NCBI RefSeq assembly: GCF_009870125.1
Contig: NC_046681.1
Span: 9,499,001 to 9,563,000, forward strand
Reading direction: 5' to 3'
From: Drosophila pseudoobscura
Taxonomy: Eukaryota; Arthropoda; Insecta; Diptera; Drosophilidae
DNA: 64,000 nucleotides
This document shows, piece by piece, positions 14,949 to 27,289 of this stretch; the stretch's first letter is position 1; the number at the start of each line of letters is the position of its first letter. The position numbers and the translations under genes were made by a program. The notes beneath the pieces are model-generated. The model did no database searches, had not been told where the DNA came from, and saw only the letters and a list, made by a program, of their open reading frames with translations.

Positions 14949-15440
14949 TGTATTTTGTTGTTAGATGCCTGGGACCGATAAGTAAGTCTTTTCTGCGAAT
15001 GTGTACTTTGTTCTTGGATCCTGGGGACCGACTTAGCTGCCTAAGACGGTGTATTTTGTTGTTAGATTCTTGGGACCGATAAGTAAGTCTTTTCTGCGAA
15101 TGTGTACTTTGTTCTTGGATCTTGGGGACCGACTTAGCTGCCTAAGACGATGTATTTTGTTCTTAGATTCCTGGGACCGATAAGTAAGTCTTTTCTGCGA
15201 ATGTGTACTTTGCTCTTGGATTCTGGGGACCGACTTAGCTGCCTAAGACGGTGTATTTTGTTGTTAGATTCTTGGGACCGATAAGTAAGTCTTTTCTGCG
15301 AATGTGTACTTTGTTCTTGGATCTTGGGGACCGACTTAGCTGCCTAAGACGGTGTATTTTGTTCTTAGATTCTTGGGACCGATAACTAAGTCTTTTCTGC
15401 GCCTCTCCCTGGAATGTGTTCCTTGTTCTTGGATTCTGGG
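14949..15440. repeat. 101-bp tandem repeat, about 4.5-5 copies
   Basis: Five successive starts of TGTATTTTGTT at about 14949, 15050, 15151, 15252 and 15353 give a period of 101 bases. Each unit contains two related halves of about 50 bases, one with GGGACCGATAAGTAAGTC and the other with GGGGACCGACTTAGCTGCC, so the array looks like an amplified diverged dimer. Adjacent units differ by only a few bases, which suggests recent expansion. The last copy degenerates after about 15400. No coding role is apparent. Confidence 0.9.
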
Positions 15441-16046
15441 CACCGACTCAAGCTCTTGCAGTCTCTTTGAGAGACATTTCCTTGTGTCCAACACACACCA
15501 AGACCACAGGGTAAACCTGAAAAGAAAGGGTAAAGGGCAAAGGGTGGAGGGAAGACAAAACTAACATTGAGCTGCCGCTGCCATTTGCCAGAGCCAGGCT
15601 CGAGTGCGTTTAGTCCTAGAGATGGGTGCGTGTCGGGCGGTGGCCGGGCAAATGATGCGTGAATAAATCAGCTGGAATTCCAAGAGCATGTAAGTAATGT
15701 TTCCTTGGTCAAACACGAGCCCATCCCTACGGAGGGGCAGGCGGTAAGAGAGGGGAAGGGAGGGGAGAGTGGGCAGAGTCATGCTTCCGAGCATTCCGCT
15801 GGAATGTATGTTCAAGGAAATGACAAAAGTGAAAATATTTCAAACACTTTGCCCAGAAGTGAGCGAGAACTTTCTTTTCTGTCCATGTATGTGTGTGTGT
15901 GTGTGTGTGGGTGTGTATCTGTGAGTGCGGCATCGATTGAATTGTCTTTACGCTTTGGTGAGCGGCTTACATGACTTAGTCTAAGCACTGATTGTCTGCC
16001 CCCCGCCCCCAACCACCCACCAGCACTATCCTAAGCCTTTCACTTG

Positions 16047-16155
16047 GCTGCGCTCTCTCTTAATCAAGGCCTGCGCTCTCCCTCTTAATCAAGGGCTGCT
16101 CTCCCTCTTAATCATGGGCTGTTCTCTCTCCCTCTTAATCCAGGGCTGCTCTCTC
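16047..16155. repeat. Short tandem repeat with TCTTAATCAAGGGCTG core
   Basis: Four imperfect copies of a 23-29 bp unit containing CTCTTAATC(A/C)AGGGCTG separated by CT-rich spacers of varying length. Non-coding and within the beat intron. Confidence 0.8.
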
Positions 16156-19100
16156 TTGAGATTGAAGGATGGCCCCTCGAAGATCGCCTAAGCAGATCTG
16201 CCGCATCGTTTTCTCCCCTGAGAGATGCCATAATCAATCACTTGCCCGCTTTCGATTCGTCTCACAGATTTCTCTGCTCGATTTACACATTTGATAATTC
16301 TCCAACTCGGAGTCCGAATCAATTTGCTCGCCATCAACGCCCTTGAGGTTGAGGGACAGCTCGGGGCGCCCGCCTGACCTGGAAAGCCTTTTAACCTAAC
16401 ATTTGCCTTTTCCTGCGCCCGCCGGTGCCCCCGCCAAGGGTATGCCGTGGCCGTGCTGATTATTTTATGCCTGGCCGGTCGGTCGGTCGGTCGGTCGGTG
16501 TCATGTTGTTGCTGCTCCTGCTTTCTCCTTCCTCCCCTTGTATTTTTTGATAAATTTTCCATATCGTTAGCAGCAGCTGAGAGAGAGAGAGTGGGGGGAG
16601 ACCGGGACCCTTTCGGGATCCATTTTAAAGGGTGCTTCTCCCCCTTCAATGTTGCGGGTTTTTTTCAGCTTTCTTTCGTTTCTTCGTTTTTGGGGTAGCT
16701 GCACATTTTGTTGTAATACAATATTTTCCCCATTAGGAGCCAAGCGCTGTCGGACAGGCAAATGGCCAAGTGTCAGACGGGCAGACGGGCGGGCGGGCAG
16801 GCGGGCGGGCGGTGGCGGACAGCGACTCTGTTTGCTCCGCAATGTTTGCGCTTCTCTGTTCCCGGTTGCTCTTTTGCCTCCCACACCTCTCCCCCCTTCT
16901 TTCCGCCCCTTCTGCTGTTACTTAAACTTTAAACCTTTCGCACATGCCGCAAGTGGCGGTTCCATGGAGGTGTGCCTGGGTATGTTCGGTATTTTTTGAA
17001 CGAAAATTGCGATGATTTGTGTGGATTGTATTTTAATAAATTTATTATTTACATATTTACTCATTTTTAATATTTTTTAAATATTTTTAAGACATATTTC
17101 GTTCATATAATTCGGATATAAAATAATTTGGTTATTAGTTAAAAGCTAAAGAGGCTCTATGTGCGTATTTCTATGTCCTAATATATATTTTTCCCAATTC
17201 AAACATTGCCTTCATCCAGGGATAACCTTAACCTTTGGTATTTTTCAAGTTTGTTTAGGTCTGGACCACATTTGCCCCACTCGTACATCGAGGTCTTAAC
17301 CTCCACAGTCTTCGTCTTCCCCTTAAAATCCAACATTCCCACACTAGGGTCCTACTGGTCCTCCATCCTGCTGCCTGGCTAATGGAACGTAAAGTCTGCA
17401 TGATTAATAGGCGTCAGTCGGTCGTTCGTCTGTGCCTCGTCCTCGTCCTCGTCAGACATTAATGCTCAATCCAACCCCTACCCCCACCCCTGCCCAAATA
17501 TGGGGCTGCCCCACCGCCGAACCTATATATTTTTTTTTGCTGCCGCTTCGCTCTAATGATTTCAATACAGCCAACGAAAAAAATAAAGAAAAAAAGAAGA
17601 ACCCGAAGAAGTCAACACACAGAGACCTTCATTTTGTTTCAATTTGCTTGGGGGCGTTGGTCCTCTGACCGGATCGGACTCAATTCAACCGAACCGAACC
17701 CGAACCCGAACCCGAGCCCGAACTGGACCCTGCCCCTCGCGGTTCCCTCCAGTGTTTGTCTTGTGTCCTGTATGTGGGTCCTCCTCCTTTTTTGTTGGCT
17801 TTCAGCAGTTCGGCTATTACTTTTAATTGAAATGCTACAATTTCTGTTTGTCTTGCCCCACGATGCATATCAGCTTACGGAAAACAAATGTAATCTCCCC
17901 ATTAAATTATTCGAAAACCTGAGGAAAAGAGTCATTAAAAGGGGGCTATAAATGGTATCCAGGAAATAATATTAGAATGGTTATATATATATTAAATCCC
18001 TAAGACTTTTTGTAATTAAATTATGAACCTTTAAAGTGCTCAATTAATATAGGGATAGGCAAATTAATCTACCAAATACGGAAAAATTAAAGAGAAATCC
18101 CTTGAAGCAAAGGCAAAGAATTAACAGAAAATGTATCGCAGTACATCCCAGGAAATTTCTAGGAAAAATAAGTAAATCTACAGCCCTTGAGTTCTGCAAA
18201 ATAAAAGCTTGAAGCCATTCCTGGAATTCAGAAATTATTCAAGTGCGATTAAGTTTCTTTCGTTTCTATATCACCATTAAATAAAGGGGCTTCCATGCCT
18301 TCTACTAGACTGCAAAATATATTTAAAAAAAATAATTGAATAAGTTTCCATTTTAATTCTTTAAACTTGATCCCCTTCAGAATAAAAAAAAAACGTAATT
18401 TGTTTGCAAAAACAATATTAATACAATATATGATATGCTGTTACGTGATATCGCGAGAGAATCCCTGAAATGTATCAAATTAAAACGCGAAATTCCATCA
18501 TCAGTCGAGCGGCAGAGCGGCAGAGCAGCAGTCAAAAGTGTGACTTTGTCATGTTGATTGCACAATATATTATGTATATTTAAAATGTATATATAATTGG
18601 AACATAAAATACGTTTTATGGCAATTTGTATGTCAAAATGTTGTTGGCCAGAAATGAGCATGAAATATGTACGAATTTGTTTGGGAAATCTCCGAGAACT
18701 ATCGCCCCGCCCCGCCCCGCCCGCCACTACTACGGTAAGATTTATTTTTGTTTGTTACCTGCCTTTACGAGTATTACCTGCTGGCAGAAGAAGAAAAAAA
18801 ACCATCGAGGAGCTACCATCAATTGGGCAAATGCAGAGATAAACTTCAACAAAAGCTTAGTGGCTCAAAATGTTGTTGTCTGGCAAACACATGACACATG
18901 GATGCGACTCTGTGTGGTATCTTTTGTGGGAATCAGTGTGTGTGTGGATAATCAACACAAACAACAATACACAGAGAAAAATGCACACCCACAGAGAGCG
19001 GCAGAGATACTCGTAGAGAGAAACACAGTTGCTCTTGGCCATTGTGGCGACACAATTTTATTTAAACAAAAGCCTACTTGAGCTTTTGCTCAGTTTGCCA

Positions 19101-20118
19101 CAGCAACAATTTAATATGTGTGTGTGTGCCATATGATATGGCCTTAAGTACCTACATATGTAGCACATAATGCCCCCCACACGGACCATCTGCTGGGTAG
19201 GCCTGTGGGGCGTATAGGTTTTGGCCGGGGTTTTCGGAAATAAATAATAAACGAAAGTGATATTCCAACAATAAAGAACACTTGTCATAAGCCCAAAATC
19301 TTCTAAAGGAAGAGCGAATGGTGCCTGGGAGGACAATATTTAAATATCTGTGGGCTATTCCGCAGAGCTGTTTCCAATCAGAAATATATGGCATACTTTT
19401 TGGGGTCAAGAACAAAGCAGAGATTTCTATAATATTATAATTATTTTTTGATTAATTTTATCTACTCCTCCTTTCCCTGTTTCATAAGAAACCTTCCGGG
19501 ATCCTACACGAAACCTCTTTCCTTCTAAAAAGTTTCTCGAAAACTTTGGCAAAAGCAACTTAAAACTAAAAATATTTCATTTTATATCTATTCTCCAGAT
19601 TTAAATTATAATATTTTATATTTTCAGTACAAAGGAGGAGCTTATACATTTTTTGTGGCCATTTTTTGGTGCCTATCTCTTGCAAACTCATGGAAAAAGA
19701 GATAAATATTGTTAAATAGTAACCGACTTAAATAAATTATTTCCATGACATATAGAAAGTGTCTTCCATAGAGGTATTTATCTGCCAGATCTATGTACAT
19801 ATATTTATCTACTCCAAAATTTTCAGTATATTGTTTTCATAGACATATAATCTGCAATTAATTTATTTTCTTGGTTGAATATTTCTAAAACCATTAATTC
19901 TGTGCGCTTGTCTTGTGGTTTACCTTAATTGACATATTTCCCAGACAGACTAAGAGAGAGTGGGAGAGCGAGGTATCATCGCATTCCATATGATTACTTT
20001 GACCTGTGGCCCTAGCCGCCTTTTGAGTAAGTGAGTCAAGGGCACACTTCGCTTCTGGGGGCCACAACTTGATTAATGGCAAATTGTAGGGCAGCTTAAT
20101 GAGCGGAATGTACTCACC

Positions 20119-20171
20119 GAGAGAGAGAGAGACAGAGAGAGAGAGAGCGAGACAGATATGGAGAGAGAGAC
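20119..20171. repeat. (GA)n microsatellite
   Basis: An interrupted GAGAGA tract of about 50 bases, 40 bp upstream of the strong 3' splice-site-like sequence at 20211-20215. GA runs can bind GAGA factor, but no promoter is evident. Confidence 0.85.
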
Positions 20172-20222
20172 CTAACATTACATATTTCTGTGTGTTTTTG
20201 TATATTATTTTGCAGAAGCTCA

Positions 20223-20435
20223 ATGAAAGTTCACAGAAATTTCAATGAAATTTCATATTTACGTGATGCCCCCGAGGATGAAGTATGGATACAGGGTGCG
20301 GGGAGGGGGTTAGGGGGCGAGGATTTGACGCTGTCAGAAGCAATCAGGCTGCAGGCGATGCTCGGCAATATCAAAGAGCGTATTAACATGCAAAGCAGGG
20401 GCCACAGCCAAAGTCAAAGCGCCACAAAAAAATAA
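20223..20435 (+). CDS. Candidate small ORF or terminal exon (70 residues)
   Basis: A pyrimidine-rich tract ending in ttttgcag (to 20215) is followed 7 bases later by an ATG that opens 70 codons ending at TAA. The predicted peptide is not repeat-like: it has an acidic stretch (LRDAPEDEVWIQ), a possible amphipathic helix (LSEAIRLQAMLGNIKERIN) and a basic Ser/Gln-rich tail. I recognise no family. It is on the strand opposite the beat gene that surrounds it. It could be the last exon of a nested gene, a lncRNA exon, or chance. Confidence is low because no partner exon was identified. Confidence 0.2.
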   Translation: MKVHRNFNEISYLRDAPEDEVWIQGAGRGLGGEDLTLSEAIRLQAMLGNIKERINMQSRGHSQSQSATKK

Positions 20436-20639
20436 AGAAAAGGAAAAAAAGAGGGAACCGAAGCGAACTTGACTTGCCACAGAAGGCGCAACAAAATTGA
20501 AAACCATTAGGATTAATGTTTAGTTGAAAGATTTGCGCGTTAAGCCATTTTTACATGGTTGCCTTTCCAGCGAACTGCCATCACTGCCAGCCACTGCCAG
20601 CCAGTGCTTTTAGCCAGGCCAATTGCTAATGTAGTTTAT

Positions 20640-20745
20640 GTGTAGGAGAATGGAGGAGGTGGAGGAGGAGGAGGAGGAGGAGGATGATGGGAGCCTGGGT
20701 CTGGTGGCTCTGGTGGCTCTGGTGGCTCTGGTGGCTCTGCCTCTT
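20640..20745. repeat. (GGA)n followed by a 9-bp GGTGGCTCT repeat
   Basis: GGA triplets run from about 20645 to 20685. They are followed by four to five copies of the nonamer GGTGGCTCT. Simple-sequence DNA in the intron with no coding evidence. Confidence 0.85.
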
Positions 20746-22074
20746 AATGTTAACTGACGTTCCTCTGGCTTCTGTTGCTGTTAGGCTTAGGGCGAGACGC
20801 ACAAACGACATGTAAAATGTGACATTTTAATGTATGCAAATGAGACGTTGAATTAAGCCAAGGCACACACACACCCACACTTACATTTGGTGGGGAAGAG
20901 GGAGAGAGCTACGGAGAGACTCCCGCTGGTGTGCAAACATTCACTTGGTTTCATATCCGTTTCCGCTGCCGTTCAACTGTGCAGCAGCAGCCTCTGTCTT
21001 TTGTGATATGATTTGAAAATAATGAAAGAACGTTAACAGCTTCTCCTTCTCCCTCTCCCCTCTCTGTCGCCCTCCCGAGCTATTAGCAGCCCCCGCACGT
21101 GTCTGTTTTAGCGGAAATGTCAACTTAACTTGCCCGAAGCCCCGAAAAACTGCGACAAAAGCCAAAACCAGGCACAAAAATAGCAAGTGAGGAGGCCATG
21201 GATGAATATTGCGACTACAGGATACCCCCTACCCGGATTAAGGTCTCAGTATTCGCAAAGGGAATGCAGGAAATGCTTTAAGGGACTAGAAATGCTCCCA
21301 TCACACACACAGGACTCCAATATCCCCCCCGACATGGGAATAAACGAGAGGAAGACGAAAAACAAAACCCCAAATGGGGGACTTGTTGTCCAATTTATTA
21401 ATTTCTATTCCGTCTGCGTCTCACAATTTGTTCTTTGTCTTTGGACATTCGACATTCGATTGTTTGGTCTTTGGATTTCAATTTGTTGATTGTTTTTCCT
21501 GGGATTTTTCCCTCGAATTCAGTTCGGTAGGGGGACAACATTTTTTCCGTTTTCTCTCTCTTTTTTTTTGTCATGAAAAATGCTGTAAGAAAATTGTTTG
21601 ATTATGAAATCTGTAAAGTTTTTTTGTTGTGGGTTGAGATTTTCCGGGAACTCTGGCAAAGATTCAAGGAATTTCTGTCTTCACTTGAAAGTTGTTGGAA
21701 ATTTGTTTAAGTATTGCAATTTATTTTTGGCATTGCTTTGGAGAGGATCGAGTGGATGCAGAGACAGCTCTAAATACCCCTTATAATACCCCTCGGAAGT
21801 TCTTTGGCTATTCATTCATCATCATCAAACCTTCTCTTCAATCTCAATCTCAAGGGGAAACTTGTATAATTACAACCCCCTATTTAATCTAATGCCCAAG
21901 CCTGACCTCTGCACACACACCCACATTCGTTAATGTTGTATAAAAATAATAAAAATGTTCATGGCCTAAACCAGCAATCCCCACATTTATTATGGACCAT
22001 TTAAAATGTGTTCATAATTAAAGGGAAAAAGGGCGCAAGGACACATTAGAGCATTAGAGCGTTGGAGGACTCAC

Positions 22075-22315
22075 CGATTAGGACTAATATCACATGTAGA
22101 ATGTACCAAATCTGCAAATGGGTGGCTGTCCTCGACCTCGACCCCGAGCCGGTCTGTCTGCCCGGAGCCTGTTGCTCCAGCCGCTGCTGATGATGGCATT
22201 GGTGGTGATGGTGATGGTGGTGGTGGTGCTCCTGCCTCTGCTGGAGCCAGCGAGAGGATCTCCGCTGATGGTGGGGCGCCAGCTGGTGCTGGCTGTACGG
22301 CTCCAGTCCGCACAT
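22075..22315 (-). CDS. Beat-family first coding exon (signal peptide, poly-His)
   Basis: This 241-nt exon starts at the only in-frame ATG (22315) and ends at a strong GTGAGT donor (from 22074). It encodes about 80 residues: a long hydrophilic N-region rich in Gln, Arg and His with a run of about nine histidines, then a hydrophobic stretch LQIWYILHVILVLI that looks like a signal peptide or signal anchor. One leftover base gives phase 1, and the immunoglobulin exon at 832-1040 starts with the two bases that complete an Asp codon, so the pair splices in frame (…VLI-D-ISSSLT…). The join is inferred from phase, strand and family architecture, since no transcript is available. The roughly 60-residue polar leader ahead of the hydrophobic segment is unusually long for a signal peptide. 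Confidence 0.7.
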
Positions 22316-25300
22316 TTCACGCAGTAGTTGCTCCTCTGGTTTTCGGTTTCTATTCCCCAATGAGCCACACGCCCACACGCCCACACGCACTAATGTCTTT
22401 ATTAATTTCTGTGTGAAAATTTCACTTATTTCGTTTGGACATTAAGTTGTTTTCGGGTGGTTCCCCTTTGTGGGTTGCCTGTAATGTGGTTGTTGTTGTT
22501 GTTGTTGTTGCTGCTGCGGTGCCTCTGTGCGGTAATAAAATGTTGGCTATTAATCACTTTTAATCGCGACGCGAACGAAACCAACAAAAACATCCAAGAA
22601 AAAGTTAAAGGCAAAAACTATTAAACGGCATAAGGATCGCCCCTGGCTCTACCCTTCCTCTTCCTCCTCTCTGGGAGGGAAAGACTGCAGTCAAGTTAAA
22701 GACATAAATTTTCAAGCATTTTGGGCAAAGATTAATTACACAGCAGCCTTTCCCTCAGCGGAAAATGCTGAAGCTGGGAAGTGCGACAAAAGCGTGGAAA
22801 AGCCAGCGAAACGAAGCGAAGGGAAACCCCATGCAACATAAATTCAAAATCCTTTGGGCTCCCATTCGCCCCCCAACCTCCCTGCTCTCCTGAGTTGATT
22901 TAGAGCGTCACGAAAGCGCTTGCGAGGCAATTGAGTTGGCAAAGGAGTCCGGGCAGGGGAAATGAATTGGAGGCTGACGTCGAGGCCCAGTTAAAGTTGT
23001 TTTCGAGGCCAAGTAACTGTCGGAGTTGCCGTCCTACTGCCACACAGAATTGTCGCCAGGGTTTCCTGGTAAACGGCAGAGAAAGGCAACTATCTTGGGC
23101 AGAGAACTGATGGGCAGACAAATGTGTGTCAGAGCACATGGAAAATAAACCAGAAATTATTCATTTATCTTGGAAATCTAAATCTAAAATGCTATGAGAG
23201 CTGAAGCCTCTGCAAGGTTTTGATATTTAATACCAAAAAGGAACAATAATCCAGGCAAATAAAGATATAAATACTGAGCTTCATTTATAGAAAGAAATAC
23301 TAAAAGGATAGTCCTTTCCTTTTCATGAATTTCAGGAGAGTACATCTTTGGTGAATAGATACCATTATTTGCCCCTCTCTCCAAGCACCAAACCATGAGA
23401 TATATGACCCCTACATGAAACTAAATAAATAATAAAAGACACACACATACCTAGGAAAAATATTCAGCAGAACTACAGCAAAAACTATAAAACATAAAAT
23501 ATCAAACAGCAATCGAAACAATAATTATGTCACGTAGATAAACAATAAAAAATGATTAAATTGTTGTTGCGAGAAACATTGGAAAATTCATCAAAAATGG
23601 TAACATTTTTCACAATCTAGTAAATAAATATTTTTCGTGAAATAAATGGCAGCATTTTAAGAATTTATTAGAAAAAGCCTGCGATAATGATGCATTTCGG
23701 ATGAATTCAAAGATCTAGGCTAATAAATATAATTTCCGCATTATGGGATATATATTCTGAAGGAGAATTGTGCTATTTTACTGGTAAATGCGAGCAAATT
23801 CTGGTGAATAAAATAAATTAAATAAATATAATTCTGAAAAGTAGATGATTTTTGAATCAAATGAAATATTACACCGACGAAAGATGATATTGTACAAATT
23901 GCAGACCGTCTATTCTCATTCAAAAAACTCCTTTTTGAATGTCATAAAAACAGAACATATACGAGTATGCACCACAGAAAATAGATGTATGATATTCCTC
24001 TATCAACTGACATTATTTGTTGGCAATTGAAAAAATACACCCAGAACAAAAGCAATTAACAAATATTTATAAATATTTATGCATACACATATGTATGTAT
24101 GTAAATACCATGTCAGTAGTTGACAGCTAACAAAAATGTTGAACAAATTTTAAATTTTTGCTCAAAAAACTTTGCTCGCGTCTGACATTTTTTGCGTTGT
24201 TTTCGTTTTGTTTAAAGCAAACAATGGCGGAATAACACACAAATAAATAGCTAACAAGTCAGGTGCAGATAATAAACCAACAACAACAACAGGGCCAACA
24301 ACAGAAGCTGTTATTATAATTACAACAACAACAGCGGCTGAGAAAATTTAGTCAGCGCCTAAAAATATGCAGCACGAAATGAATGTCCAAGACCCAGCCA
24401 CAGAAAGGACATTCCAGCCCCAGACCCCGGCTCCAGACCCCAGCGAGGCAGCATAATTAGCCTAAATGGGAGCAGGAGCCAGATAGCGCGAAGGAGAGAG
24501 GAAACGCTGAGAGGGGCAGATAGACAGCGAACAAAAATGACAAAATATAATTAAAGATTAAACAGTGCTCGGGTCAGACTAGAATTTTCTGTGGCAATAT
24601 TTCATGCTGAAATTTCCCGAGGTAAATGAACTCAAGCCAAAAAGAATCGCGGAAAAGCTGAGCTACAGTTGAGGCTTCTGATTCGTCTACTTTTGCCAGG
24701 CACTGTCTTGAATAGGTGTCTTCTTGGCCGTAGCGAAGCCAGGAAAAGATTTGCTTAAAGTCTAGATGGAAGATCTAAGGGATATTTCCCATTGATCATT
24801 CACTCTTTTAGGCACTATTTAAAAAAAATTCTCAGCTGTTTTTATTTGTTTATTTTTAGATTAAAAATGCCTGATGATAGCACAGCATATAAACATATTT
24901 CTGAGAAATTATTTTGTGTTCTTCATTGATCCTCACTTTTTTGCATGCACTTTTTATTTTAGTTTTGAGTGGAAATTAATTGTTTTTTTTTTAGGAGTTA
25001 CTTTTTTGCTTTCGTAATTTTCAGTACTTTGGGATCTGGCTGTTTTTTGAGCCCTGATTACTTCTTGTGCTCCACTTTTCGCGCTTTAATTATCCGCAAC
25101 CGCAACAGCTTTCTCAGTTTTTCCCCCCCGCAACAGCCGCAGTAGGAGCAACAAATGCCTGACAAATGTTTGTGGCACGCAACAAATGCCGCATGCCTGC
25201 CTCAAAAAAGTTCCATTTTCACATCTATTTTTAGTTGTTTTTGTTTTTTAATTTGCCTTTGCCATGCGTTTCAGTTGTTATTATTTTGATTTTTACTTTT

Positions 25301-25391
25301 ATTTCGTTCTGCACTTGCACTTTTTACTCGAACACGGAATTACTTTTAGTGCTCGCTCTCGCACACACACACTCTCTGCCTCGCTGGTGTC

Positions 25392-25424
<33 letters not shown>
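25392..25424. repeat. (GT)n microsatellite
   Basis: About 32 bases of uninterrupted GT. On the minus strand it would be a CA run in the putative 5' UTR of the beat-family gene. Confidence 0.9.
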
Positions 25425-25425
<1 letters not shown>

Positions 25426-25439
25426 TTTGGGATGTTCGT

Positions 25440-25780
25440 TTCGTTTGCTTCAGATTTGAGTTTCAGTTTCGTTGGGGCTAAACGCGCGAGACAAAAACGA
25501 CGTGCGTTCGTCTGGGAGTGCAAATGATGACTAAAAAAAACTCTGCCTCTGTGGCGACTTGGCGGAGGTGGCGCCCCCAAGGCGGTCAGTGCGGGAAGCT
25601 CGCGCGTCGTTGGTGCTGTCGGCGAAAGCTTTCCATTCGGCAATAACTGCTGAGAGAGAGTGCACTTCGGGTCTCGGACTCTCTCGTGGGAGGACACGTT
25701 CTCTTGTTTGATTCGATTCCACACTGTTCCGCTGAGAGAGCGAGCGCTGTTATGGGAGGGTGGATTAACATTGCAGCTTG
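25440..25780 (-). promoter_or_regulatory. Possible GAGA-type promoter/5' UTR region of the beat-family gene
   Basis: This GC-richer segment contains several GAGAG/CTCTC clusters (25650-25750), the recognition motif of GAGA factor. On the minus strand it is followed by an AACGAAAC-rich tract of the kind common in Drosophila 5' UTRs. It lies about 3.3 kb upstream of the first coding exon of the beat-family gene. I assign it as a promoter candidate from composition and position alone, and I cannot place a start site. Confidence 0.3.
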
Positions 25781-27281
25781 CTCTCTACTCGTACCACCCT
25801 CCTTAAAAACAGTGAGGTAGGCTAACAGCCCTTCTCAATGATTGGTTGGGTTAGTTAATAGTTGAAAATGGGATGTTTTCTAACATATGTAAATGCTGAT
25901 AGCAGCTATGAACATTTTTCTAGGGCATAGCTAACATGGCTAGCCCAAGCCATACAGAAAGACATAATTTGCAGTATTTCCAAAGTTTGGTTTATATCTT
26001 TAAATATTTGAAAATCGTATCAAGTGTTATCTCAATTAAATCTGGTCACCTTTCTCTAGCGACTAAGCCTAGGAGGACATTTAGTAAAATTAATAATGTA
26101 CTCATTGGTGTGTGGAATTTTTGATTTTACACTACATAGCCACTAATCATTTCTTAGTTACCAGTTCCAAGTTGCATCGACTGCATAGTCCCTATGTTTA
26201 TTAGTTAGTTTAGATATCCTGGCACTCACTAATTGTGCAGGTTAGTTAACATTGCTTTGGCTTTAGCCAGCAGACCTGTTTACCCTTTACAGTACATTTA
26301 ACATCACAGCTCATCGCTTTACATTTCCATGCAACAGCCCTGTTAAAATAGTGGGAATTTGTATTGGCCTTACATTCCTCTGTTATTTACATCTGCTAAG
26401 AAACCTGAAAATCTCTTTAGCCTAATGTTTGTCAATAAATAAGCATTTTCAGCATGATTGTCAATGAATTTGTTGGGCCTAAAAATAAACTGTGCTTTGT
26501 AATCATGTTAACTGATTTTCTTATGTGGAGTTTTTTGCTATTGAAATTTTATACATTTTTTTATGGGTAGTCAAATGTGGCTACAAGGATGTGGTTTGTT
26601 GTTTGATGTATTAAAAACAGTATTTTCAGGTGTCTATTAAAGCATATCCATAGAAGAGATACACTTAAAAAGATCTCCACCTGCCTGAAGAGTGCATTCA
26701 TTACAGATAAATTCGCTTAGACTTGATTTTTTTTAAGCAATCTTTTAATCCCTATTTCTACAGCAGCAGCTTGCTTTCATTTGGAAATCTTTTAAATGAA
26801 AAAAAAACTGGAAAACCAGACTATTTTTTCCCAAGGCTTCAACTGCCCGAAACATATATTTTTCTATATTATTTTGACTGGCAAAGAATTATCTCAAGTT
26901 CTCAGAATTCCTGATAAAGAACGACTCCCGTCCTCTCCTCAAGATTGACCCAGGATGAAAGCAGGGACCCCTGTTGACTCGTTCAAATTTTAACTGCAAA
27001 AACACTTCCCCTGCTTTGACAGCGCACAATTAAAGCCTATTAAACGAAGGACACAATAAGTGTATATGAGTAAATGGAAATATACGGACAGACGAGGATA
27101 TGTGCGAGCTTGTGGATATGTGGATATGTGGGGATATGGAAATCAAATATAAATGGCGCTTTGCGTAATGAAATAAAATGTAAATTTAACTGTCACTGTA
27201 AACCACTTAAAATAAATATGAAAAATTATCACAATATTTAATGAACCAACAGACCAGAAAGCCAAACTGAACTCCGACTGA

Positions 27282-27289
27282 TGACGTCA
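27282..27289. promoter_or_regulatory. Consensus CRE/ATF palindrome TGACGTCA
   Basis: A perfect 8-bp palindrome matching the CREB/ATF consensus. It lies in intergenic DNA about 5 kb upstream of the beat-family start codon and 4.7 kb upstream of the coiled-coil gene. A single 8-bp match can occur by chance. Confidence 0.3.

Larger units (their letters stand above)
1041..22074 (-). other. Large (about 21 kb) first intron of the beat-family gene
   Basis: The interval lies between the two phase-compatible beat exons. It is mostly non-coding, with A/T-rich blocks (about 1500-2300, 10000-10800, 18000-18600, 19430-19880) alternating with GC-richer DNA full of CA, GA, GGA and G-run simple repeats. 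Long introns with dispersed regulatory DNA are usual for neuronal adhesion genes. Three tandem arrays and one candidate exon are listed separately. Most open frames here start at non-ATG codons and show repeat-driven composition, so I do not call them genes. Confidence 0.6.

Noticed and set aside
16188..16649. A 153-codon minus-strand open frame
   Set aside because: It is driven by GGTC and GA simple repeats, with no domain and no support for a start.
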